A stretch of 64,000 nucleotides of DNA from positions 1-64,000 of the forward strand of contig CAIOAO010000006.1 in NCBI GenBank assembly GCA_903855985.1. Reading direction: 5' to 3'. The translations under genes were made by a program, and so were the position numbers. Shown in pieces: positions 18,249-28,054 of this stretch. Within the stretch, counting starts at the first letter, position 1. The number at the start of each line of letters is the position of its first letter. Source of the DNA: an uncultured Opitutia bacterium. GTDB lineage: Bacteria; Verrucomicrobiota; Verrucomicrobiia; Opitutales; Opitutaceae. Under the pieces are notes generated by a model. That model was given only the letters and a program-made list of their open reading frames with translations, did no database searches and was not told the DNA's origin.

Positions 18249-19340
18249 TTAATTCGGTCCGTCGGAAGACAGAGTAAAATTGGGTTTCGTGAAATTTGCA
18301 AACTCACCGCGGAGCCGCATCGCACGCAGCAGGTCGCGCTGGCCCGGCTCGAACTCGCCGCGCTGCGCGTGCTGCAGGTGGCCGGGCTGGGCCTCGATCA
18401 GGAGGCGGTCGATCACGCAGCGGTTCGCGTCGGGAAACACGCCGAGGTCCACGCCCAGCCGGATGAGCGAGAGCAGGTTCATCGCCTCGCTGGAGCTGAG
18501 CACGTGGCCGTTCTGCAGGATGCCGAACGCGCGGCCAATCTTGTCGAAGATCTTGTTGGCGTCCGCCTCGAGCAGCTTCTGCCGGGCGTTGAGCTCGTGC
18601 TCGATGATCGAGTTGAGGACGCTGCCGAGGCGCTTGATGATGCCCTCCTCGGACTCGCCGAGCGTGGTCTGGTTGGAAATCTGGAAGATGCTGCCGCTGG
18701 CGTCGGAGCCCTCGCCGAACAGGCCGCGGACGACCATGCCGAGCTGGTTGACGGCGCGGACGACCTTTTCCATCTGGCTCGCGATGACGAGCGCCGGGAG
18801 GTGCATCATGGCCGAGGCGCGCATGCCGGTGCCGAGGTTCGTCGGGCACGCGGTCAGGTAACCGAGCGTGGGCGAGAAGGCATAGTCGAGGCGGTCCTCG
18901 AGCGCGGTGTCGAGTTCGTTGATCGCGGTCCAGGTCTTCTTGAGCTGGAAGCCCGAGCGGAGGACCTGGATGCGCAGGTGGTCCTCCTCGTTGATCATGA
19001 CGGAAAAGGCCTGGTCGCGGCTGATCACGACACCGGCGCCGGACTTCGCGCCGCTCAGCTCGCGGCTGATCAGGTGGCGCTCGACGAGGATCTGTTTCTC
19101 CAGGTCGGTGAGCTCGTCGATGTTGATGCTGAGGCTGCGCTTCATCGGCGCGCTGGCGGCGACAGCCTCGCGGCAGATGGCGAGGACCTCCTCGCGCTGG
19201 GCAGGCTTGGCCCAGCCGGGAAAGGAGTTGCCGGTGAGGTTCCGCGCGAGGCGGACGCGCGTCATGAGCACGATCGCAGTCTTGCTGCTCGCGGCATCGG
19301 TCAGCTCAGACGGGGTATCAATGAGCGACGAGATGGTCAT
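18249..19340 (-). CDS. mcsB: Protein arginine kinase McsB
   Basis: 363 residues; phosphorylates arginines on proteins to mark them for ClpC-ClpP. The guanido kinase core is intact: RVRLARN at 28-34, the catalytic acidic motif NEEDHLR at 117-123, the active-site cysteine C165 in CPTNLGTGMR, and the C-terminal RDLLRA (336-341). The last corresponds to the RDxxRA phosphoarginine-binding motif of bacillary McsB at almost the same position, so it is a protein kinase and not a creatine-kinase-like enzyme. The start MTISSL at 19340 follows the mcsA stop by 4 bp; a longer frame to 19394 would overlap mcsA. Confidence 0.95.
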   Translation of the reverse strand: MTISSLIDTPSELTDAASSKTAIVLMTRVRLARNLTGNSFPGWAKPAQREEVLAICREAVAASAPMKRSLSINIDELTDLEKQILVERHLISRELSGAKSGAGVVISRDQAFSVMINEEDHLRIQVLRSGFQLKKTWTAINELDTALEDRLDYAFSPTLGYLTACPTNLGTGMRASAMMHLPALVIASQMEKVVRAVNQLGMVVRGLFGEGSDASGSIFQISNQTTLGESEEGIIKRLGSVLNSIIEHELNARQKLLEADANKIFDKIGRAFGILQNGHVLSSSEAMNLLSLIRLGVDLGVFPDANRCVIDRLLIEAQPGHLQHAQRGEFEPGQRDLLRAMRLRGEFANFTKPNFTLSSDGPN

Positions 19341-19344
19341 GGGC

Positions 19345-19851
<507 letters not shown>

Positions 19852-20018
19852 GGGAAGTGGTAAAAGCTACCTGCAGGCACTATGCCATAAGCGGGGATAC
19901 AGGCAAGCGCGGGTGAACGGAATGCCGCCATGCGCCGTTCTTTCCCGGGTAGCGGATTTTTTACGGACAGCGTGTCGCTCACCGGCGACCCGCGGCCCCG
20001 ACTGCGGGCGTGAGAACC

Positions 20019-20885
20019 TCAAATCCGCGTGCCCTCGACGAGCACCCGGCGCCGGAAGGCGGCGAGCACCTGCTGCGTGATAGGACCGGGCTTGCCGGAG
20101 CCGATGACGCGGCCGTCGAGCTTCACCGCGGGAATCACCTCCGCACCGGAGCCGGTGAGGAAGCACTCGTCCGCGACCCACACGTCGTAGCGCGTCATGT
20201 CCGCCTCGCGGATGGGCAGCCCGAGTTCCTGGGCGATGGAAAAGATCGTGGAGCGGGTGATGCCCTTGAGCGCGCCCTGCGAGGCGGCCGGCGTGATCAG
20301 CTCGCCCTTGTGGACGATGAAGATGTTGTCCGCGGTGCACTCGGCGACGTAGCCCTGGTCGTTGAGCATGATCGCCTCGAGCGCGCCAAACTGCTTCGCC
20401 TCGATCTTGCCGAGGATGTTGTTGAGGTAGTTCAGCGACTTGATGGTCGGCGGCAGCGCGGCGGGATTGATGCGGCGCGTCGGCACGGTGACGATGGAGA
20501 GGCCGTTGTCGTAATGCTCCTTCGGGTAGAGGGAAATCTTGGCCGCGATGATGAACAGCGAGGGCTTCGAGCACAGCCACGGCGCCAGGCCGAGGTCGCC
20601 CACGCCGCGGGTGATGACCAGGCGGATGTAACCGTCCGTCAGGCCGTTCTGCCGGCAGGTCTCGCAGACGGCGTCGCTCAGGGCCTTCCGCGAGAGCGGC
20701 ATGTCGAGCATGATGGCCTTGGCCGAGTATTCGAGGCGCTCCAGGTGCTCCTCCAGGCGGAAAACATTGCCGCCGTAGAGCCGGATGCCCTCAAAAACGC
20801 CGTCACCATAGAGCAGTCCGTGATCGAACACGGACACCTTGGCCTCGGCCTCTTCGACGAATTTGCCATCCAGGTAAATCTTCAT
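20019..20885 (-). CDS. ilvE: Branched-chain amino acid aminotransferase
   Basis: 288 residues, fold type IV PLP enzyme. N-terminal KIYLDGKFVEEAEAKVSVFDHGLLYGDGVFEGIR is the class IV signature. The PLP lysine lies in TIKSLNYLNN (near 157), and GYVAECTADNIFIVHKGEL and the GITRSTI phosphate-binding segment follow. It interconverts branched-chain keto acids and amino acids with glutamate, matching leuCD in the same window. A D-amino acid transaminase role is less likely but shares the fold. The ATG at 20885 is chosen because class IV proteins start at MKIYLDG. The mcsA-mcsB-clpC genes follow on the same strand. Confidence 0.9.
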   Translation of the reverse strand: MKIYLDGKFVEEAEAKVSVFDHGLLYGDGVFEGIRLYGGNVFRLEEHLERLEYSAKAIMLDMPLSRKALSDAVCETCRQNGLTDGYIRLVITRGVGDLGLAPWLCSKPSLFIIAAKISLYPKEHYDNGLSIVTVPTRRINPAALPPTIKSLNYLNNILGKIEAKQFGALEAIMLNDQGYVAECTADNIFIVHKGELITPAASQGALKGITRSTIFSIAQELGLPIREADMTRYDVWVADECFLTGSGAEVIPAVKLDGRVIGSGKPGPITQQVLAAFRRRVLVEGTRI

Positions 20886-20991
20886 GACCGGCCATGCTAG
20901 GGCACCCGCCAAAGTCTTGTCGAGTCCGACGCTCGGTTTCCGTTGGGAACGACGTTTGCCCCGGCCCGCCGTCCGGTCGGCCCCTTTGCCC

Positions 20992-21744
20992 ATGACCACC
21001 CCACCCCGTCCCGCCCGCGCCGGCTTCACCCTGATCGAGTTGCTGACCGTGATCGCGATCATCGGGATTCTCGCCGCCATCATCATCCCCACCGTTGGCA
21101 CCGTGCGCGAAAAGGCCCAGCGCACCGTTGACGCGAGCAATCTCCGCGAGATTGCCAAGGCCGCCATGATCTATGCCAGCGACAACAACGACCGGCTGCC
21201 CGACCCGCTCGTCATCCAGGCGCAGGGCCTCCTCACCGCCCCGTCGCCCGCCTATCTCTGGCCCGCCATCCTCGCGCGCAACGGCATGCTGAGCGATCCG
21301 ACCTTTTACTTCGCCAAGAACGACCCGCTCTTCAACGGCAGCTTCCCCGCCGCCATCCTTGCCCAGGCCGATGCGACCCGGGGCACCCTCGACGCCACCT
21401 TCACGAGCAATCCCGCCCTCAGCTGGGAGTTTGTCGGCGGCCTGAAAATGGGCGATCCCGCCACCACCCCCATCGCCTTCTCCCGCGGCCTGACCTCGAA
21501 CGGTACCTGGGACCCCGCCCGCGGCGTGTACAAGGCGGCCGGCGGTTATGTCGTCTTTCTCGGCGGCAACGTCGTCTTTTACCCGGACACCCGCCAGAAA
21601 TTCGTCTCCAACAGTTCCGGCCAGCTCGTGGACAGCGTCCTCCAGGCCATCCCGGCCAGCAGTGGCAACCCCGCCCGCATCTACGCCACCGCCAGCGGCG
21701 GGCTGGGCACGCCGGAGGGCACTCCGGCCGAACCCGGACCCTGA
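20992..21744 (+). CDS. Type IV pilin-like / pseudopilin protein
   Basis: 250 residues. A short leader (MTTPPRPARAG) is followed by the prepilin peptidase site G^FTLIELLTVIAIIGILAAIIIPT, the class III signal of type II secretion pseudopilins and type IV pilins, then an N-terminal helix with YASDNNDRLPDP, common in verrucomicrobial and planctomycete pseudopilins. The C-terminus (AEPGP) is low complexity. No secretion or pilus assembly genes are adjacent, so it is one of the orphan pseudopilins frequent in this phylum. Divergent from ilvE. Confidence 0.88.
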   Translation: MTTPPRPARAGFTLIELLTVIAIIGILAAIIIPTVGTVREKAQRTVDASNLREIAKAAMIYASDNNDRLPDPLVIQAQGLLTAPSPAYLWPAILARNGMLSDPTFYFAKNDPLFNGSFPAAILAQADATRGTLDATFTSNPALSWEFVGGLKMGDPATTPIAFSRGLTSNGTWDPARGVYKAAGGYVVFLGGNVVFYPDTRQKFVSNSSGQLVDSVLQAIPASSGNPARIYATASGGLGTPEGTPAEPGP

Positions 21745-21843
21745 GCGTACACGGGCGGCGCCTGGGTTTCCGCGGGATATTTTGCGCGGGGATTATTTCC
21801 CGCTTCCACCGGCCCGCCCCGGCCGCCAACCTCACCGGTCCGC

Positions 21844-23613
21844 ATGACGACCGCCGCCACCGCGCCCACTTCAACCGACCCCATCGCCCGGGCCGCCGCC
21901 CCCACGTACATTGTCGGGCACAAGAATCCCGACGCCGACGCCATCTGCTCGGCCATCGCGTACGCCGCCTACAAAACCCAGCGCGGCGACCAGGGTTACG
22001 TCGCGGCGCGCTGCGGCAATTCCAACGCCCGGATCGACACCATTCTCGCCCGCTTCCACCAACCGCTGCCGCTGTACCTGAGCGACGTCAGCCCGCGCGT
22101 GCGCGACCTCATGGCCGCCGAGGTTGTCTCCGTCACCGAGAACGCCACCTGCGCCGAGGCCCTCGAGCTGATTGACCGCCACGACATCCGCCTGCTGCCC
22201 GTGATTTCGCCGCGCCGCGGCATCGTCGGCACCGTCTCCCTCGCCGCCCTCGGCAGCAATTTCATCCCCCGCGCCCACGAGCCGCGCCTGATGCGCCAGG
22301 TGAAGACCTCGCTCACCAACATCACCCGCGCCCTGCACGCCCGGGCGCTCCATCTCGTCGGCGAGCGCAAGGTCGAGGAACTTTATGTCCGCCTCGGCAC
22401 CATGGACATCAAGTCCTTCTGGAGCATTTCCGAGCGCGAAAAAATCCCCGCCAGCCAGTCGCTGATCATTGTCGGCGACCGCCGCGACGTGCAAAAACGC
22501 TCCATCGAGATCGGCATCCGCGCCCTCATCATCACCAGCAGCCTCGAGGTGGACCCGGAGATCATCGAACTCGCCAAGGCCAAGGGCGTCAGCCTCATCA
22601 GCAGCCCCTACGACTCCGCCACCACCGCCTGGGTCGTCCGCACCGCCTCCACGCTGGAACGCGTCATCGACCGCAAGTTCGCCACCATCAGCGCGGACGC
22701 CCGGCTGACCGAGGCCCGCAAGAAATTCTCCGGCGGCTCCCCCCACGCCCTGCTGGTCACCGACGACGAGGGCACGCTGCAGGGCATCCTCACCAAGAGC
22801 GACATGCTCAAGCCCGTGCGGACCCGCCTCGTCCTGGTTGATCACAACGAACTGACGCAGGCCGTCCCCGGCGCCGAGGAGGTCACCATCACCGAGATCA
22901 TCGACCACCACCGGCTCGGCGCCCTCAACACCCAGCAGCCCATCCTCTTCATCAACGAGCCCGTCGGCTCGACCAGCACCATCGTCGCCGACCTCTTCCG
23001 CCGCGAGGGTCTCACCCCCTCGCCCGAGATCGCCGGCATCATGATGGCCGGGCTCATCTCCGACACCCTCATGCTCAACAGCCCGACGACCACGCCCAAG
23101 GACGGCGTGATCCTCGCCTGGCTCGCCTCGATCGCCGGCGTCGACCCGCAGAAACTCGCCGACGAGATCTTCAGCTCCGGCTCCGTCATCCTCGCCAACC
23201 CGCCCGCCAAGGTGGTCCGCTCCGACTTCAAGATCTACGAGGAGGAGGGCGTGCGTTTCGCCGTCTCCCAGGTGGAGGAACTCGGCTTCAGCAATTTCTG
23301 GCAGCACGCCCAGCCGATCTCAGACGCGCTGCAGGAGCTGCGCGCCGACGAGCGGCTCGCGTTCGCCTGCCTGCTGGTCACCGACATCAACACGCAGAAT
23401 TCCCTGATGCTCGTGAAGGCCGACGAGGGCCTCATCCGCCGCATCTCCTACGCACATGTCGAGCAGGACGAGATCTTCGACCTGCCCGGCATCGTCAGCC
23501 GCAAGAAGCAGCTCATCCCCTACCTCGGCAGCCTGCTCCGTGAAATGGCCGCCGACGGCGCCCTGCCCACGTCCGCCAGCCTGTCCGCGGCGCCGTTTCG
23601 GAAGAAAAAATGA
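21844..23613 (+). CDS. ppaC: Manganese-dependent inorganic pyrophosphatase with CBS and DRTGG regulatory insert
   Basis: 589 residues, DHH-family (family II) pyrophosphatase. The first metal motif is VGHKNPDADAICSA (near 25-38) and the DHH motif is ITEIIDHHRLG (near 352). Between them an insert of about 250 residues comprises a CBS segment (VRDLMAAEVVSV), a DRTGG-like domain (VGDRRDVQKRSIEIG) and a second CBS segment, followed by the rest of the DHH and a DHHA2 domain. CBS-containing family II enzymes are regulated by adenine nucleotides. It hydrolyses PPi to drive biosynthesis. It precedes glnS by 54 bp; aminoacylation makes PPi. Confidence 0.92.
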   Translation: MTTAATAPTSTDPIARAAAPTYIVGHKNPDADAICSAIAYAAYKTQRGDQGYVAARCGNSNARIDTILARFHQPLPLYLSDVSPRVRDLMAAEVVSVTENATCAEALELIDRHDIRLLPVISPRRGIVGTVSLAALGSNFIPRAHEPRLMRQVKTSLTNITRALHARALHLVGERKVEELYVRLGTMDIKSFWSISEREKIPASQSLIIVGDRRDVQKRSIEIGIRALIITSSLEVDPEIIELAKAKGVSLISSPYDSATTAWVVRTASTLERVIDRKFATISADARLTEARKKFSGGSPHALLVTDDEGTLQGILTKSDMLKPVRTRLVLVDHNELTQAVPGAEEVTITEIIDHHRLGALNTQQPILFINEPVGSTSTIVADLFRREGLTPSPEIAGIMMAGLISDTLMLNSPTTTPKDGVILAWLASIAGVDPQKLADEIFSSGSVILANPPAKVVRSDFKIYEEEGVRFAVSQVEELGFSNFWQHAQPISDALQELRADERLAFACLLVTDINTQNSLMLVKADEGLIRRISYAHVEQDEIFDLPGIVSRKKQLIPYLGSLLREMAADGALPTSASLSAAPFRKKK

Positions 23614-23667
23614 CGCGATGAATTGTGACGTTGCCTCGCGCCCGCAGGCCCCGCAATTTGCCGCGTT

Positions 23668-25479
23668 ATGACCGTTGAGCCCAACGCCGCCGCGCCCGGC
23701 GCCGCCCCCGCGCCCAGTGACTTCATCCGCGACATCGTCGCGCAGCATGTCGCGGAAAAGCGCTACCCGAAGATCGTCACGCGCTTCCCGCCCGAGCCCA
23801 ACGGCTACCTCCACCTCGGCCACGCCAAGGCCATCTGCATCAACTTCGGCATCGCCCGCGAGAACGGCGGCACCTGCAACCTCCGGATGGACGACACCAA
23901 CCCGGCCAAGGAGGAAATCGAGTATGTCGACGCCATCATCGACGACGTGAAATGGCTCATCTCCGGCTGGGCCGACCACCAGCTCGGGTTCAAGCGCAAG
24001 GGCGCCGCCCCCGCCGCCCAGACCGTGGACGGCAAGGCCGACTATTACCTCGCCGCCGTGCCCGCCGAGGCCGGCGAGCCCAACCTCGAGCCATTCTTTG
24101 CGAGCCACTACTTCGACCAGCTGCACGACTACGCCGTCGAGCTGATCAAACGCGGCCGGGCCTACGTCTGCGACCTGTCCCCCAAGGACACCGACGAATA
24201 CCGCGGCGCCCCGGACCGGCCCGGCAAGGACAGCCCGTTCCGTCACCGCACCGTGGCCGAGAACCTCGACCTGTTCGCGCGCATGCGCGCCGGCGAATAC
24301 CTCGACGCCGCCCGCTCGCTCCGGGCCAAGATCGACATGGCCTCGCCCAACATGTGGCTGCGCGACCCCCTGCTCTACCGGATCCGGCACACCGCGCACC
24401 ACCAGACCGGCGACAAGTGGTGCATCTACCCGCTCTACGACTACGCGCACTGCCTGAGCGACTACCTCGAGGGCGTGAGCCACAGCCTCTGCTCGCTCGA
24501 GTTCACCGACCACCGCCCGCTCTACGACTGGATCCTCGAGGCCCTCGGCCTGGCGCGGCCGCTCCCGCACCAGTACGAATTCTCCAAGCTCCGCCCCACC
24601 TACGTGCTGGTCTCCAAACGCCGGCTGATCCAGCTGGTGAACGAGCACGCGGTCGACGGTTGGGACGACCCGCGCATGCCGACGCTGCGCGGACTCCGCC
24701 GCCGCGGTGTGCCGGCCAGCGCCGTGCGTCGCTTCGCCATCGGCGCAGGCGTGACCAAGTTCATCAGCACGACCGACCTCGCGGTGTTCGAGCACGCCAT
24801 CCGCGAGGAGCTCAATCCCGTCGCCCAGCGGCGCCTGGCCGTGCTCCGGCCGATCAAGCTCGTCCTCACCAACCTTCCCGCCGGTGAAAAATTCGAGTGC
24901 ACCGCGACCAACGACCCGCAGTCCGAGACGCCCACCACCCGCCCGATCCAGCTCACCCGCGAGATCTTCATCGAGAGCGACGACTTCGCCGAGGTGCCAC
25001 CGCCGAAATACTTCCGCCTGAAACCCGGCGGCGAGGTCCGGCTCAAGTACGCCTGCATCATCAAGTGCGATGAGGTCGTGAAGGACGCCGCGGGCCACGT
25101 CACCGAACTCCGCTGCACCGCCGATCTCACGACGCGGGCCGGCGGCCCGAACGTGGACCGCAAGGTCAAGGGCACCATCCATTGGGTCAGCGCCACCGAG
25201 AGCATCCCTGCCGAGGTCCGGCTCTACGACCGCCTGTTTTTGGTACCCGAGCCGGGCCTGGACGATAATTTTCTCCAGCACATCAACCCTCACTCTCTCG
25301 AAACCGTGACCGCCCGGCTGGAACCGTCCCTCGCAAGCGCGACGTCGGAGCAGCGCTTCCAGTTCGAGCGCCTGGGCTACTTCTCGCTCGATTCGAAGGA
25401 CGCGAGCCCGGGCCGGCTGGTGTTCAACCGCACGATCTCACTGAAGGACACCTGGGCCAAGGCACCGGGAAAGCCGTAA
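23668..25479 (+). CDS. glnS: Glutamine-tRNA ligase
   Basis: 603 residues, class I synthetase of the GlnRS branch. HIGH-type motif in EPNGYLHLGHAKAI (near 49-62), KMSKS-type motif in YVLVSKRRL, and a typical two-barrel anticodon-binding C-terminus starting near residue 380. Charges tRNA-Gln directly with glutamine. GlnRS is found in only part of the bacteria; a separate GluRS gene lies 0.3 kb downstream on the other strand. Possibly co-transcribed with the pyrophosphatase gene. Confidence 0.96.
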   Translation: MTVEPNAAAPGAAPAPSDFIRDIVAQHVAEKRYPKIVTRFPPEPNGYLHLGHAKAICINFGIARENGGTCNLRMDDTNPAKEEIEYVDAIIDDVKWLISGWADHQLGFKRKGAAPAAQTVDGKADYYLAAVPAEAGEPNLEPFFASHYFDQLHDYAVELIKRGRAYVCDLSPKDTDEYRGAPDRPGKDSPFRHRTVAENLDLFARMRAGEYLDAARSLRAKIDMASPNMWLRDPLLYRIRHTAHHQTGDKWCIYPLYDYAHCLSDYLEGVSHSLCSLEFTDHRPLYDWILEALGLARPLPHQYEFSKLRPTYVLVSKRRLIQLVNEHAVDGWDDPRMPTLRGLRRRGVPASAVRRFAIGAGVTKFISTTDLAVFEHAIREELNPVAQRRLAVLRPIKLVLTNLPAGEKFECTATNDPQSETPTTRPIQLTREIFIESDDFAEVPPPKYFRLKPGGEVRLKYACIIKCDEVVKDAAGHVTELRCTADLTTRAGGPNVDRKVKGTIHWVSATESIPAEVRLYDRLFLVPEPGLDDNFLQHINPHSLETVTARLEPSLASATSEQRFQFERLGYFSLDSKDASPGRLVFNRTISLKDTWAKAPGKP

Positions 25480-25517
25480 GGTGGGCGGGCCCGCCGACCC
25501 TCGGATGCGGGGCCGGA

Positions 25518-25757
25518 TTACGACTTCGGGGCAGCCGCAGGCGTCGCCTCGCTGGCCTTCTTCTTGTGGTGCGGCTTGTGATGCTTCTTACCGGCCGCGG
25601 GAGCTGAGCCTTGCTGGACGTTGGCTGCGGCCGGCGCGGTTTCGGCCGGGGCGGGAACCGGCGTCAGCGCCGGCAGTGTGACCGTGGCGTCTTCCGCCAG
25701 CAGGGCCGTCACGCCAAACCCAAGGAGGACGGAGGAAAGAATGAGGATTTTTTTCAT
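25518..25757 (-). CDS. Small exported His/Lys/Ala-rich protein
   Basis: 79 residues. A clean signal peptide (MKKILILSSVLLGFGVTALLAE, cleavage near residue 21) is followed by a low-complexity mature part rich in Ala and Pro and a basic histidine cluster (KKHHKPHHKKK, near residue 58). No family recognised. The His cluster could bind metal or polyanions; that is speculative. It lies between the convergent end of glnS and the gltX end, transcribed with gltX direction and 55 bp downstream of it. Confidence 0.65.
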   Translation of the reverse strand: MKKILILSSVLLGFGVTALLAEDATVTLPALTPVPAPAETAPAAANVQQGSAPAAGKKHHKPHHKKKASEATPAAAPKS

Positions 25758-25812
25758 GCTCAAGCTGAGACGCAAAGTCCGCCGGGAAGTTACGCGCAAC
25801 CCAAAACGGGAC

Positions 25813-27201
25813 CTAGACCGAAGCCAGGAACCGCTCCAGCCGTTTCACGACGCGCTCCCGGGTTAAGATCCGGAACAGGCCGGTGATGCTCGGACCGACG
25901 TTGGTCCCGGAGACAGCCAGCCGCGCCACACTCTGATAATCGCCAAAGCCGAGGCCGTTCTGGGTGGCCAGCGCCTTGATTCCCTCCTCAATAGCCGTGT
26001 CGCTCGTGAAATCTAAGCCCGGCAGCGCTGCGATCAGCTCATTCAGCCGGGCCTTTGGGTCGCCCTTGGCCATGACTTTCTCCTTCACCTTGGCGTCGAT
26101 CACGTAGTCCTCCGTGAAGAAATACGCGGTATAGGCCGGCAGTTCCTCGAGACCCTTGATCTTCGGCTGGCAGAGCAGCAACACGGCGCGAAAACAGGCG
26201 GCCTCGGCCTGCAAGGCCGGCGCCCCGGCGTGCAGCCCGTCGAAGTAACTGCGGGCCAGCGCGACAAACCGGTCCGCCGGCTGCTCCAGCAGGTAAACCA
26301 TGTTCATGTGCGCGAGCTTCTTGTCATCGAAGCGGGCGTTGCTCTGGTTCACGCCGGGCAGGTCGAACAACCGGATGATCTCCGCAATCGGCATCTTCTC
26401 GCGATCATCGCCCGGATTCCAGCCCAGCAGCGTGAGGAAATTCACCAGGGCCTCCGGCAGGTAGCCACGCTTCTGGTACTCGTCGATCAGCGCCCCTTGG
26501 TCGCGCTTGGACATTTTGCCCGGTCCGTTCTGCTTCAAAATAAGCGGGATGTGCGCGAACTGCGGCACCGGCGCGCCGAACGCCTTGAACAGCTCGACAT
26601 GCTTGCTCGTGTTCGAGAGGTGATCCTCCCCGCGAATGACGTGCGTGATCTGCATCGCGATGTCGTCTACCACGTTCACGAAATGAAACACCGGGTTGCC
26701 GTCCGAGCGCACGATGACGAAATCCTCGTCCTCCAACCGCTCCACGCGACCGCGGATCAGGTCGTCAATGACCGTCGGCGCCACCTTGACCTTCGTGACG
26801 GTCTTCTTGCGGTGATCATCGAACACCTCCGAGCGGTCGCCCAGCAGCTTGAAGTAAATCGCCCCGTCCTTCTCGTAAGTCCGGCCTGCGGCCTTCAGTT
26901 TCTCCAAATACTGCCGGTAAATATCCGCGCGTTCACTCTGCAGGTACGGGCCAAAATTGCCGCCACCGCAGGACCCGACCTTCGGGCCTTCGTCCCAGTT
27001 CAGCCCCAGCCAGGTCAGCGCGTCGTAGATGACGTTGTAGAACTGCGCGCTGTTGCGCTCCTTGTCCGTGTCCTCGATGCGCAGGATGAAAACCCCACCT
27101 GTGTGCCGCGCATAGAGCCAGTTGAATAGCGCCGTCCGGGCGCTGCCGATGTGGAAAAACCCCGTTGGACTGGGGGCAAAACGAACGCGGACTTGGGACA
27201 T
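25813..27201 (-). CDS. gltX: Glutamate-tRNA ligase
   Basis: 462 residues, class I synthetase. HIGH-type motif [21 protein letters not shown] at the N-terminus and KMSKRDQGA near residue 230. The start at MSQVRVRF (27201) is conventional; the frame continues upstream through unrelated sequence. Charges tRNA-Glu. Because GlnRS is also present, this enzyme can be discriminating. Divergent from the M14 peptidase gene, with 58 bp between the likely starts. Confidence 0.96.
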   Translation of the reverse strand: MSQVRVRFAPSPTGFFHIGSARTALFNWLYARHTGGVFILRIEDTDKERNSAQFYNVIYDALTWLGLNWDEGPKVGSCGGGNFGPYLQSERADIYRQYLEKLKAAGRTYEKDGAIYFKLLGDRSEVFDDHRKKTVTKVKVAPTVIDDLIRGRVERLEDEDFVIVRSDGNPVFHFVNVVDDIAMQITHVIRGEDHLSNTSKHVELFKAFGAPVPQFAHIPLILKQNGPGKMSKRDQGALIDEYQKRGYLPEALVNFLTLLGWNPGDDREKMPIAEIIRLFDLPGVNQSNARFDDKKLAHMNMVYLLEQPADRFVALARSYFDGLHAGAPALQAEAACFRAVLLLCQPKIKGLEELPAYTAYFFTEDYVIDAKVKEKVMAKGDPKARLNELIAALPGLDFTSDTAIEEGIKALATQNGLGFGDYQSVARLAVSGTNVGPSITGLFRILTRERVVKRLERFLASV

Positions 27202-27259
27202 GGCGAGGGGATCAGATTGTGGCTTGAGCTTCGGGAAAGCGGCCAGCAAGAACCACGGC

Positions 27260-28054
27260 GTGTCTCCTGTCAAAGCCGCTCCCCTCGACCCCGCCGGCGT
27301 CGCCGCCCGTTTCATCGCCTCGGCCCCGGCCGCCGGCTTCCACGTCGAGCAGATGGGCGAAACGGCGTCGGGCCCGCTGATCGCTCTCACGAAACGCACC
27401 CCCGGCCCCCGCCCGCGAATCTATCTCTCCGCCGGTATCCATGGCGACGAACCCGCCCCGCCGCTGGCCCTGCTCGAGATGCTCGAGGCCGGCCGGTTTG
27501 ATTCCCGCGCCAACTGGTTCCTCTGCCCGTTGCTCAACCCCAACGGGCTGGCGCGCGGGCAACGGGAGAATGCCGACGGCCTCGACCTCAATCGCGATTA
27601 CAAGGACCTCCGGTCCGCCGAGTCGCGCGCGCATGCCGCCTGGCTCCAGCGCCAGCCCAACTTTATCGTCACGCTGTCCATCCACGAGGACTGGGAATCC
27701 ACCGGCTATTACCTTTACGAGCTGAACCCCGGCCAGCGGCCCAGCCTCGCCGAGCCCATGATCGCCGCCGTCACCGCCGTCTGCCCCATCGACCACAGTC
27801 CGCTCATTGACGGCCGTGAGTCCAAAGCCGGCATTCTCCGGCCCGTGAGCGATCCGTTGCTGCGGGAGAACTGGCCGGAGCCCATTTACCTGCGGGCGCA
27901 TCATACTTCCCAGTCCTACACGCTTGAGTCACCCTCGGCTTTCCCGCTGGCGGAGCGCATCGCCGCCCACCGGGTTGCGCTCGAAACCGCGATTACGCTG
28001 ACAGCCCGCGACTGGCGCAAAACGCCCGCAAATCCTCCGGCAGCGGAGTCGTAA
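27260..28054 (+). CDS. M14-family zinc carboxypeptidase-like protein
   Basis: About 264 residues. The zinc motif HxxE is in [10 protein letters not shown], the third ligand histidine in [10 protein letters not shown], and the substrate-binding arginine/asparagine block in [25 protein letters not shown]. This combination defines the M14 carboxypeptidase/succinylglutamate desuccinylase-like group. No signal peptide is visible, so it is probably cytosolic. Substrate unknown. The GTG at 27260 is chosen as start; an ATG at 27200 would overlap the divergent gltX start. Its 3' end overlaps the convergent pseudouridine synthase gene by 62 bp, unusually long for this window. Confidence 0.82.
   Translation: MSPVKAAPLDPAGVAARFIASAPAAGFHVEQMGETASGPLIALTKRTPGPRPRIYLSAGIHGDEPAPPLALLEMLEAGRFDSRANWFLCPLLNPNGLARGQRENADGLDLNRDYKDLRSAESRAHAAWLQRQPNFIVTLSIHEDWESTGYYLYELNPGQRPSLAEPMIAAVTAVCPIDHSPLIDGRESKAGILRPVSDPLLRENWPEPIYLRAHHTSQSYTLESPSAFPLAERIAAHRVALETAITLTARDWRKTPANPPAAES

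Noticed and set aside
21871-25293. Minus-strand frames of 478 and 657 codons opposite ppaC and glnS
   Set aside because: Both are antisense to genes with complete catalytic motifs; they have biased Val/Gly/Asp/Ala composition and no recognisable domain.
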